Assembly: GCA_030642635.1 (NCBI GenBank)
Contig: DAOWNK010000003.1
Span: forward strand, 1-31,305
Source of the DNA: Pirellulales bacterium
GTDB taxonomy: Bacteria; Planctomycetota; Planctomycetia; Pirellulales; Thermoguttaceae
Length of the DNA: 31,305 nt
Direction: 5' to 3'
Under the pieces are notes generated by a model, which was not told the origin of the DNA, made no database searches, and was given only the letters and a program-made list of their open reading frames with translations. How positions within the stretch are numbered: the stretch's first letter is position 1; each line of letters begins with the position of its first letter. Shown in pieces: positions 15,186-22,119 of this stretch. The translations under genes were made by a program, and so were the position numbers.

Positions 15186-16268
15186 ATCGCTGTGCAATTC
15201 CGGCACGTAAACACAGTCCGGTTCCTCCTCCAGCGGATCGCCGGTTACGGCATAGGCCCTTGCCCGGCTGCCGCCGCAGATGTGTCGATACTGGCAAATG
15301 CCGCATCGCCCCTTGAATCGGTCGGGATCGCGCAGTGCACGAAAGGTTTCGTGGTTTTGGTATATATCGACGACCGAATCGTCCGGGAACCGACCGCACA
15401 GCAACGGCAGAAACCCGGCCGGGTATATCTCGCCGGTGTGGCTGACGAACATAACACCCTTGCCGTCGCCGACGCCCAACGGCGCACGATGTTTATGCCG
15501 GCCGGCTGCGTTGACCGGTCCGGCCAGCGGGTCGCCGCCTTGCTGCAGAACGTAGCGTCGGTAGTGCGGCGCTTCGGTCGTCTTGACCGCATACGGCCGA
15601 TGATTTGCATGGCGCCACAGCCGTGCGAAAACCGTTTCGTACTCGTGCGGGGCGATTCGCTGCTCCTCTGTGCCGCGTCCGACCGGCACGAGGAAGAACA
15701 CCGCCCACATGGCAATTTCCTGCGAATCAAGCAACTCGGCGATGGCGTCGATCTGGTGGACGTTGCGTCGGGTGATGCAGGTATTTACCTGCACGTCCAT
15801 TTTCAACTGCCGGGCGTATTCGAGCATTTTGAGCGTACGCCGGAAACTGCCGTCGAAGCCGCGAAATGCGTCATGAGTCGCGGCATCTGCGCCGTCCAGA
15901 CTGATCCCCAGTCGTCGCACACCGGCACGGCGTGCCCGACGAAATGCATCGCGAGTGGCAAGCGGCGTGGCCGACGGCGTCAAGGCAAGCTGTAATCCAC
16001 GGCCGACCGCATGGCGAATCAACTCGAACAGGTCCGCTCGCTTCAACGGGTCGCCGCCGGTTAAGACCATCATCGGCGGACGGGAAAACGTAGCCACCTG
16101 GTCGATTAGCGCAAGCGACTGTGTGTGCGAAAGCTCGTCCGGGTGTGGGTCTTCCTGGGCCGATGCACGACAGTGTTTGCACACTAGGTCGCAGGCCGTG
16201 GTCACCTCGTAGTAGAACATCAGCGGACTGCGGCCGAAGTCCTCGCGGGTGTAGTCGGAACGGCTCAT
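15180..16268 (-). CDS. Radical SAM/SPASM protein, TIGR04053-like
   Basis: 362 aa. The radical SAM cluster motif CDLVCKHC (Cys26, Cys30, Cys33) holds a [4Fe-4S] cluster that cleaves S-adenosylmethionine. MMVLTGGDPLKRADLFELI and RRLGISLDGADAATHDAFRG are core strands of the barrel. The C-terminus carries a SPASM/Twitch-type cysteine set (CGRF, GRCGICQYRHICGG, DCVY) for auxiliary clusters. The blocks LTPSATPLATRDAF, FFLVPVGRG and VKTTEAPHYRRYV are those I associate with TIGR04053, related to heme-modifying AhbD/NirJ and peptide-modifying enzymes. No precursor peptide or heme gene is adjacent, so the substrate is open. I chose ATG 16268; the upstream 37 codons have no homology. Confidence 0.87.
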   Translation of the reverse strand: MSRSDYTREDFGRSPLMFYYEVTTACDLVCKHCRASAQEDPHPDELSHTQSLALIDQVATFSRPPMMVLTGGDPLKRADLFELIRHAVGRGLQLALTPSATPLATRDAFRRARRAGVRRLGISLDGADAATHDAFRGFDGSFRRTLKMLEYARQLKMDVQVNTCITRRNVHQIDAIAELLDSQEIAMWAVFFLVPVGRGTEEQRIAPHEYETVFARLWRHANHRPYAVKTTEAPHYRRYVLQQGGDPLAGPVNAAGRHKHRAPLGVGDGKGVMFVSHTGEIYPAGFLPLLCGRFPDDSVVDIYQNHETFRALRDPDRFKGRCGICQYRHICGGSRARAYAVTGDPLEEEPDCVYVPELHSDV

Positions 16269-16313
16269 GTTAGTGGATAGTGGGTGGTGTGGTGCTATGA
16301 GCTTTATTCTTTG

Positions 16314-16338
16314 AAAGCCGCTTGCGGCTTCGCAGTAA
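16314..16338. repeat. GCCGCTTGCGGCTTCGCA repeat unit
   Basis: A single unit (AAAGCCGCTTGCGGCTTCGC then AGTA) lies in the 88-bp gap between two co-oriented leftward genes. Matching units occur at 3284, 19815 and 21093-21137. Confidence 0.75.
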
Positions 16339-16356
16339 TATACATCGCGGCAGTAG

Positions 16357-17688
16357 CTAATCAACGAACCGCATCGCACCGATCAATTCTTCGTCGGCCT
16401 TGCCGAAGCGATCTACCATCGCCTGTTCGACGGTAAAGGCGAACGCCGCCTGTCGGCCGTTCCGGTCGGCCACCAGGTAATAATTCCACTGGATTGGCAA
16501 CTGCTCGACCTCGCCTTGCACCACTACCCGATACACGCGGTGGTCCGACTCGCCGGCGAATTGGCTTGCCCGGACGAACCGGCCGAAGCTCTCGCCCAAG
16601 GCCTTTTTCACGTCGTCTTGAAATTCCTCCAGCGTGATCTGTCGGTCCGGCTCGTGCTTGGGCAACGGCGAGACGTTGCACTGGGCAACCAACTCGCCGC
16701 GGTCGAGCATCTGTAAGACGACCAACTCGCCCCGGTCGTCGGTCACGTGCCAGCGGCGATCGTACGTGAACTGCCAATCGCCTTTCTCCGGCAGGTACAC
16801 CAGCCTGGTCAGTTCGTCGGTCGGTTCCAAGGCAAGGTCTTTCAGGGCTGCATCGGTCAGGTTTGCTGAGCTTTTCGCATCGGCAAGCGGCGCGATCCTG
16901 AGTTGTAGCCGGGCGATCACGTTCAGCCCGGCGGCCACGTGCCCGATGCTACGGTCCTCCTTGACCAACAGCCCGAGCCAGTCGATCCGGTTCGTTTTCC
17001 TGTTGAATCGATACTTCGCCTTCAACTCGATTGTCGTGGCCACGCCGTCGGTGGTCCCCTCGACCGTGCCGGCCAGTTCGAACCGTGCCACGTCGTCTGT
17101 AACGTCCGTCAGCGTGCTTTGCACTTCGGCCTTTTCGGCTTCGTCCAGTCCCAACATCGCGACCAGCAGTGTCTCGGGCAGTTTCCACTTGTCGCCCACC
17201 GCAACCGGTCCGGTGGGCAGCAGCCGGTCCAACAACAGGCTGTCGGCCACGATGTCGATAAGCTCAAGCTCCTTGCGCGTCAGTGCGCCGCGTGGCGAGA
17301 ACAACGTCCGCCGTCGTCCGTCGGCCTCCACACCGATAAGCCGACGTTCGGGCCTGAGCGCCGGCTTGATGCCGTCTTGCTCGACTTTGACCACGGCAGA
17401 GATGTTATGATAGTAGCGTATCGAGCATGCACGGCCGTCGGGCGTTTTGGGCGACTCGAGGGTTTTCTCGTCGTAGCGGATGTTGCACACCACGCTGAGT
17501 TTGTCGCGACGGATTTTATCATTGACGATTTCCTTCAGGCGTCCGCCGACCTCAAGCAGCACCGCCACCCGGTCGACGTCACCCGACCGCCGACCGCTTT
17601 TTAGCGAGTATGTCTGCTCGTCGTCGTCCGCCGCCGCTACCGGCAAGGTCAACATTCCGACGGTAATTAGTACGAGGATTCTTTTCAT
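16357..17688 (-). CDS. Secreted protein, unknown function
   Basis: 443 aa with a signal peptide (MKRILVLITVGMLTLPVAA). There are no transmembrane segments after it and no cysteine motifs. The body alternates beta-strand sequences, with a recognisable two-part layout. The first half (to about residue 280) includes RRLIGVEADGRRRTLFSPRG and VAVGDKWKLPETLL, and resembles large exported planctomycete proteins of unassigned function. The second half (LTRLVYLPEKGDWQFTYDRR onward, with WNYYLVADRNGRQAAFAF) looks like a separate domain. I do not recognise a named family. No Shine-Dalgarno sequence is seen before ATG 17688. It precedes the radical SAM gene on the same strand, separated by 88 bp. Confidence 0.75.
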   Translation of the reverse strand: MKRILVLITVGMLTLPVAAADDDEQTYSLKSGRRSGDVDRVAVLLEVGGRLKEIVNDKIRRDKLSVVCNIRYDEKTLESPKTPDGRACSIRYYHNISAVVKVEQDGIKPALRPERRLIGVEADGRRRTLFSPRGALTRKELELIDIVADSLLLDRLLPTGPVAVGDKWKLPETLLVAMLGLDEAEKAEVQSTLTDVTDDVARFELAGTVEGTTDGVATTIELKAKYRFNRKTNRIDWLGLLVKEDRSIGHVAAGLNVIARLQLRIAPLADAKSSANLTDAALKDLALEPTDELTRLVYLPEKGDWQFTYDRRWHVTDDRGELVVLQMLDRGELVAQCNVSPLPKHEPDRQITLEEFQDDVKKALGESFGRFVRASQFAGESDHRVYRVVVQGEVEQLPIQWNYYLVADRNGRQAAFAFTVEQAMVDRFGKADEELIGAMRFVD

Positions 17689-17712
17689 TAGGCGTTTTAG
17701 CGTGTTTTAGAT

Positions 17713-17773
17713 AGCGAGCCGCGGGGTTTATCCCCGTGCAAGCCAAGCGCGGGGATAAACCCCGCGGCTCGCT
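17713..17773. repeat. Perfect 24-bp inverted repeat between divergent genes
   Basis: The arms 17713-17736 (AGCGAGCCGCGGGG...) and 17750-17773 are exact inverse copies separated by a 13-nt loop. It lies 25 bp upstream of the leftward secreted-protein start codon, in a divergent gap, so it is not a terminator for either gene. The rest of the 417-bp gap (17774-18105) is AT-richer than the surroundings and contains no credible gene. Confidence 0.88.
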
Positions 17774-18026
17774 GATTTTATTAAAGTGTTCGGTTGCAAT
17801 GCACTTTTTACACATCAACCGTATTTCGCCAAATAGCAATAATGAATACATGCCACCCTGGCGGCAAAATGGGTGATATGCACAACCCAGGCAATAAAAA
17901 GCCGCAGTGGAAGAAAAATACGGCCGGTGAGCGAATTTTTTGGGCCGGAAAGCGTCTAAATACGTAGGAAAAAAGCACCTGCGGCAACTATAAAATGTCA
18001 CTAAGACGACTTTTTGATAGGCACAG

Positions 18027-18056
18027 TTGTAAATAGTCGGCGATTCTGGGTATACT
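18027..18056 (+). promoter_or_regulatory. Possible promoter of the sigma-factor gene
   Basis: TTGTAA (18027-18032) and TATACT (18051-18056) are separated by 18 bp and resemble -35 and -10 boxes. They would give a leader of about 45 bases with a small GGCGG/CCGCC hairpin before the GAGGA ribosome-binding site (18092-18096). Confidence 0.45.
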
Positions 18057-18105
18057 AATACTTGGCGGTGCGTTGCCGCCGGGGCCACTACGAGGACGAA
18101 CCGAC

Positions 18106-19779
18106 GTGCATGCCGATTACCTAAATCCGGCGATGCGGCAACTCCGCGATCAGCAGGTTCGCTTTGCGCCGCGCGAGAAAAAGATCGAACAGGTCGATCT
18201 GGCGGAGAAGCTGCTGACGGAGATCGACCCGAAACGGGTCTACACCTATCAGTACGTCTGCTTCCGGATCACCAAGTACCGGCCGATGGCCTACCCGGAC
18301 CTGCAGTTCACCGGACTGGAGGCCGGCCACGACCTGCGGCTGTTTGTCGAGGACGTTTCCGATGCAGCGAATGTCCCGGCCAATTCCGCCGGCGAGCAAG
18401 TGCTGACGGTCGATCAGTTGGCCAGGCGGTTTAACGTATCGACAAAGACCATTTCCCGATGGCGGCGACAGGGGCTGATCAGTCGGCGGTTTGTGTTCGA
18501 CGGTCGTAAACGTGTAGGGTTCCTGCAAAGCAGTATCGACCGGTTCGTAGCGACGAACTCAGATCGGGTCCGCCGCGGTGCACGGTTCAGCCAGTTGACC
18601 GACGCGGAGCGGTCGGACATCATTGCCCGGGCCAGACGGCTTGCCCTGGCAGGCGCTTGCCCGGCGGCGGTCGCCAAGCGGTTGGCCAGAAAGACCGGTC
18701 GCAGCACCGAGACCATCCGGTACACGCTCAAACAGTTCGACCATGACAACCCTGATTTGGCCGTCTGGCCGGACCACTATGGTCCGTTGCGGCTGGAGAC
18801 GAAGCAAAAAATCTATCGGCGGCACCATCGTGGCGAATCGGTCGAGTCGTTGGCCAAGCGATTTTGCCGCACACGGACCAGCATTTACCGCGTGCTCGGC
18901 GAGATGCGTGCTGAGCGGCTGGTGGAGTTGCCGTTGGACCACATTCTCAACGACGAGTTTGCGGCGGTGTACTCATCGAAGCAGGAGCAGGAAATTTTGG
19001 GTCCGATGCCCAGGAACGATCAGCCTGCCAGGAAGCCGCGTTTGCCCGGCGGACTGCCGCCGTACCTGGCCGGCCTGTACGAAGTGCCGCTTTTAAGCCG
19101 AGAACAAGAATCGCATATGTTCCGCAAGATGAACTACCTGAAGTACAAGGCAGGCAGGCTCCGCGAGCAGCTCGATCAGTATTGTCCCAAGAGCAGCTTG
19201 ATGGACCGGGTCGAACGGTGCTACGACGAGGCGGTGGCCACGAAGAACCAGATCGTCCGCGCGAACCTGCGGCTGGTCGTTTCGATCGCCAAGCGGCACA
19301 TGACCCCTGCGGAGAATTTCTTCGAGTTGGTAAGCGACGGGAACGTGTCGCTTATGCGTGCGGTGGAGAAGTTCGATTTCGCCCGGGGCAACAAGTTCAG
19401 CACGTACGCAAGCTGGGCCATTATAAAGAACTTCGCCCGGACCATTCCCGACGAGCATCGCCGCCGCGACCGGTTCCGCACAAGCCTGAGCGACATGTTT
19501 GCCTCGACCGAGGACGACCGCAGCGACCCGTTCGAGCAGGAGTCGGTGCAGTTGTTGCGCGAGGCACAAATCGGAAGGATTCTGGACAGGCTCGACCCGC
19601 GCGAGCAGACAATCATCGTCCGGCGATTCGGACTGCAACGCGGCACCGAACCGCTTACGCTGAAACAACTCGGTGCGGAGTTGGGCGTGACGAAGGAACG
19701 TGTCCGGCAGATCGAAGCCCGTGCGCTGGGCAAGCTCCGCCAGGCCGTCGAGGAAGATCACATCGAATTTCCCGAATAA
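18106..19779 (+). CDS. Sigma-70 family factor with multiple N-terminal HTH domains
   Basis: 557 aa from GTG 18106, with GAGGA nine bases upstream. The C-terminal third is a sigma factor. Region 2 covers about residues 380-450 (NQIVRANLRLVVSIAKRH, FFELVSDGNVSLMRAVEKFD, FSTYASWAIIKNFARTIP). Region 4 covers about 488-545 (RLDPREQTIIVRRFGL and LGVTKERVRQIEARALGKLR). Only about 40 residues separate them, so region 3 is missing. The N-terminal part carries an excisionase/MerR-like HTH (98-148, LTVDQLARRFNVSTKTISRW) and two further HTH-like segments (163-212 and 228-272). The first 90 residues are unassigned. It should direct RNA polymerase to a dedicated promoter set, and the extra HTHs suggest additional DNA contacts. 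I believe this architecture recurs in planctomycetes. Confidence 0.88.
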   Translation: MHADYLNPAMRQLRDQQVRFAPREKKIEQVDLAEKLLTEIDPKRVYTYQYVCFRITKYRPMAYPDLQFTGLEAGHDLRLFVEDVSDAANVPANSAGEQVLTVDQLARRFNVSTKTISRWRRQGLISRRFVFDGRKRVGFLQSSIDRFVATNSDRVRRGARFSQLTDAERSDIIARARRLALAGACPAAVAKRLARKTGRSTETIRYTLKQFDHDNPDLAVWPDHYGPLRLETKQKIYRRHHRGESVESLAKRFCRTRTSIYRVLGEMRAERLVELPLDHILNDEFAAVYSSKQEQEILGPMPRNDQPARKPRLPGGLPPYLAGLYEVPLLSREQESHMFRKMNYLKYKAGRLREQLDQYCPKSSLMDRVERCYDEAVATKNQIVRANLRLVVSIAKRHMTPAENFFELVSDGNVSLMRAVEKFDFARGNKFSTYASWAIIKNFARTIPDEHRRRDRFRTSLSDMFASTEDDRSDPFEQESVQLLREAQIGRILDRLDPREQTIIVRRFGLQRGTEPLTLKQLGAELGVTKERVRQIEARALGKLRQAVEEDHIEFPE

Positions 19780-19789
19780 CTTCGACCAT

Positions 19790-19863
19790 AAAGCCGCAAC
19801 CGGTGGTCGCGCCAATGCCGCTTGCGGCTTCGCAGTAGTTCGTGCCCCCCGACGCAGTCGGGG
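19790..19863. repeat. Three palindromic repeat units downstream of the sigma-factor gene
   Basis: The units are AAAGCCGCAACCGGTGGTCG (19790-19809, continuing GCGCC), then GCCGCTTGCGGCTTCGCAGT (19817-19836), then the hairpin CCCCGAC GCA GTCGGGG (19847-19863). The last could help terminate the sigma-factor transcript, although no T-run follows. Confidence 0.7.
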
Positions 19864-19902
19864 AACTTTCGCAGTCTGGGTGCTCTGAGGATTATTTTCG
19901 CA

Positions 19903-19931
19903 GGAACGTGTAACCTGCCGGCTATCTCGTA
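19903..19931 (+). promoter_or_regulatory. Possible ECF-type promoter upstream of the Spy-like pair
   Basis: GGAACGTGTAACC (from 19903) resembles the GGAAC/TGTAAC -35 elements used by extracytoplasmic-function sigma factors. TCTCGTA (19925-19931) follows about 15 bp later in the -10 position. It would give a leader of about 90 bases. This is pattern resemblance only. Confidence 0.28.
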
Positions 19932-20024
19932 GCACTATCACTGTGAACGACCTGTTTTCGGCCGAACCGGGTGGTTGGATAGTGTTTACGTTCCCCCAAA
20001 AACAGTGTTACAAGGAGTACAGTT

Positions 20025-20630
20025 ATGTTACGTTCTAAGTGGACGGTATGTCTGTTGGCCGTGATCGTCGCCACCGTGGCGATTGCGGTCGTGCCGTACG
20101 GCGTATCGGCGGATGATAACCCCGCCGGCTTGCTCGGTATGGGTCCCGGTCCGATGGGTCCGGGTGCGATGTTCAAAAAGTTCCTTTCCGGCACGCCGCT
20201 GGGGCGGCACACTGCCGGCAGCGTCGGGCGAGGGCTGGTGCTCATCTCCGAACTGAACGTCACCGACGAGCAAAAGGAGCAAATCCGCAATGTGATCGTC
20301 GGCCACAAGTCTGAGATCGTCGAGATGGTCAAAACGCTCCATGCCAAGAAGTGTGCACTACACGACGCCGTAATGACCGAGAATCCGGACGAATCGGCCA
20401 TCCGCAAGGCTGCTCGTGAACGTGCGCCGCAACTCGACGTGGCGGACCGCGTGGTCCGCAGCATCCATAAAGTCGTCCCGCGCCGCAACTGGGATATGCC
20501 GTTGTGGATCATGGCCGGCTTGTCGGCCACCGCCGCGACGGTTGCGGTGCTCCTGGCCGTCCAGGCGGTCGGCCAGCCGGCCGGCTCCTGGGGCGATCTG
20601 TTCGACCCGATTACGGTGGTGATGCGATGA
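20025..20630 (+). CDS. Spy/CpxP-like envelope protein with C-terminal membrane anchor
   Basis: 201 aa. AAGGAG sits seven bases before ATG 20025. Residues 1-28 form a signal peptide. The middle (about 73-145) is helical and carries an LTxxQ-like segment, ELNVTDEQKEQIRNVIVGHK, as in periplasmic Spy/CpxP/CnrX-type chaperones or metal sensors. Unlike Spy, a hydrophobic stretch follows at about residues 159-181 (LWIMAGLSATAATVAVLLAV), with strongly GC-ending codons, so it is real coding sequence and a probable anchor. An upstream MGPGPMGPGAM linker is Met/Gly/Pro-rich. The stop overlaps the start of the next gene (ATGA), so the two should be translationally coupled. Confidence 0.75.
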   Translation: MLRSKWTVCLLAVIVATVAIAVVPYGVSADDNPAGLLGMGPGPMGPGAMFKKFLSGTPLGRHTAGSVGRGLVLISELNVTDEQKEQIRNVIVGHKSEIVEMVKTLHAKKCALHDAVMTENPDESAIRKAARERAPQLDVADRVVRSIHKVVPRRNWDMPLWIMAGLSATAATVAVLLAVQAVGQPAGSWGDLFDPITVVMR

Positions 20631-21061
20631 ATGAAATGAATGAAATAATTCAACCCGAACTGGTCGACCGGCCGGCAAGACGGCGACGAATCTGGGTGTC
20701 GGTGCTGTTGGGTCTGGTTATATTCGCCTCCGGTGTGATCGTCGGCGGTGGGGCGACGATTGTCGGGATCGTTCATCTCCGGTACAAGGGTCCGCCGTCG
20801 CCGGAGAAAGTATCGACGTGGATTACCTGCCGGCTCTGCAGGGAATTGAAGCTAAACGACGAACAGACGGAGCAAGTGAAGAACATTTTGCAACAGCGCA
20901 TTACTTCCTTACAAGCGATCCGCTACCGGGTGCAACCTGAAATCGACGTGCAGCTTGACGCATTGGAGGAGCAAATAGGCGATGTGCTCGACGACCGGCA
21001 AAGAGAGAAGTGGCGTAAGATATTTGCCCAACGCCGCCGCCACTGGGCGCCGCCGCACTAG
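20627..21061 (+). CDS. Spy-like protein with N-terminal membrane anchor
   Basis: 144 aa, starting at ATG 20627 and overlapping the previous stop as ATGA. A basic N-terminus (DRPARRRRIW) precedes one membrane span (about residues 22-48, VSVLLGLVIFASGVIVGGG). The outer helical domain has an LTxxQ-like element, ELKLNDEQTEQVKNILQQR, and a second helix pair (DALEEQIGDVLDDRQREKW), as in CnrX/Spy-like heavy-metal or misfolded-protein sensors. CRLCREL carries two cysteines just outside the membrane. It ends near a strong palindrome facing a convergent gene. Confidence 0.75.
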   Translation: MNEMNEIIQPELVDRPARRRRIWVSVLLGLVIFASGVIVGGGATIVGIVHLRYKGPPSPEKVSTWITCRLCRELKLNDEQTEQVKNILQQRITSLQAIRYRVQPEIDVQLDALEEQIGDVLDDRQREKWRKIFAQRRRHWAPPH

Positions 21062-21063
21062 AA

Positions 21064-21137
21064 TAAAGCCGCTTTGCGGTGGTCGCGCACGTATTGCGAA
21101 GCCGCAAGCGATGTCCCGCCGCTTGCGGCTTCGCAAT
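21064..21137. repeat. Palindromic repeat, possible bidirectional terminator
   Basis: ATTGCGAAGCCGCAAGCG (21093-21110) and its perfect 18-bp inverse (21120-21137) enclose a 9-nt loop. An AAAGCCGCTTTGCGGTGGTC unit (from 21065) precedes them. The element fills the 80-bp gap between two convergent genes. Confidence 0.82.
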
Positions 21138-21141
21138 GCCT

Positions 21142-22119
21142 TTACTGAACCGACATCAGGTATTCGATCAAATCGGCCATGTCATTCTTTGAGAGTTGTT
21201 TTTCCAGTCCTTCGGGCATGATGGACATGCCTGAGTTTGCCAGTTCGTCGATATTCGTCCGCAGCACGGTGTCGCTTTCGCCTTCCGCCCGTGTCAGCGT
21301 GATGCTCGTGGCGCTCTCTGCAGCGATCATGCCGGTTACCGACAGCCCGTCGTCGGTAACGCAGACGTAGTTGAGATATTGCGGCTGCACCTCGCGGTTC
21401 GGGTCGAGCGTGCTTATCAGTATGGTTTCCGGCCCGCGGTTTTTGATGGACCCCAGCGGCAGACCCAGGTCGAATCCGACGTTTTCGAGCATGTGGCACG
21501 TTGAACATTCCTTTTTGAACACGGCCTTGCCGCGATCTCGGTCGCCCTTCATGTCGAGTACGTCGTTATAGGCGGCCACGATCTCCTCGCGGCGTGCGAG
21601 TTTCACGCCGCCGAGCAACTCGGCCGCCTTTTTGCTGATCTCCTTGTCCGGGAAGGTGTTAAGCATCTTTAGCACTTCGGCCACCTGGTCTTTGCGGTTT
21701 TGCAGTCCGGTTTGTTCGGCGAGTTGTTCGAGAAATTTTCGGCCGTCGTCGGTACTGCGGTACTTCCGATCGTCCGCCAAGATGGCGAACAGCTCGCCGG
21801 TGCGACCCAGCGACGAACTGAGCACGGCCAGCCGAATCCACCCGTAGTTGACGTTCCGGGCGATGATGGCGCCCATTGCGGCGGTTGCCCGGGGGCCGGG
21901 AATCTTGCCCAGCGTGAATGCCAACTGGTATCGGACCCGCATATCCTTGTCACCGGTCATTGCGTAGAGTTTCTCGCGCACGGCGGGCGATCCGTCAAGC
22001 ACTTTTTCCGACAGCAGCACCGCGTGTTCGCGCACTCGCGGATGGTCGCCGTCCAGTCGCGGCAGCACTACCTCGGCCGACAGCGCACCCAGACCGTCCA
22101 GGACGTACATGGCGTGCAT
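21142..22119 (-). CDS. PVC-type heme-binding CxxCH protein, C-terminal part (frameshifted)
   Basis: 3' part of a gene whose 5' part is the ORF ending at 21995. It encodes HEAT-like helical repeats (LPRLDGDHPRVREHAVLLSE, MRVRYQLAFTLGKIPGPRAT). The Pirellula/Verrucomicrobium-type heme-binding domain (TIGR02603-like) follows, with the c-type heme motif CSTCH. Its other blocks are FDLGLPLGSIKNRGPETILI, STLDPNREVQPQYLNY and SIMPEGLEKQLSKNDMADLI. The domain should hold covalent heme in the periplasm and pass electrons from the attached dehydrogenase-like domain. The ATG at 22119 is probably internal to the ancestral gene, since removing one base upstream (22139-22141) restores APDSPLGRMHAMY in one frame. 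Confidence 0.8.
   Translation of the reverse strand: MHAMYVLDGLGALSAEVVLPRLDGDHPRVREHAVLLSEKVLDGSPAVREKLYAMTGDKDMRVRYQLAFTLGKIPGPRATAAMGAIIARNVNYGWIRLAVLSSSLGRTGELFAILADDRKYRSTDDGRKFLEQLAEQTGLQNRKDQVAEVLKMLNTFPDKEISKKAAELLGGVKLARREEIVAAYNDVLDMKGDRDRGKAVFKKECSTCHMLENVGFDLGLPLGSIKNRGPETILISTLDPNREVQPQYLNYVCVTDDGLSVTGMIAAESATSITLTRAEGESDTVLRTNIDELANSGMSIMPEGLEKQLSKNDMADLIEYLMSVQ

Noticed and set aside
17579..18088. 169-codon leftward open frame with several cysteines upstream of the sigma gene
   Set aside because: It crosses the 24-bp palindrome and the start of a real gene, has no start-site support and no family resemblance; it is a chance frame.
21995..22119. Overlapping pair of independent genes at the heme-protein locus
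   Set aside because: Removing one base in the GGG run at 22139-22141 joins both frames into one family-like sequence, so the overlap is an effect of the frameshift.
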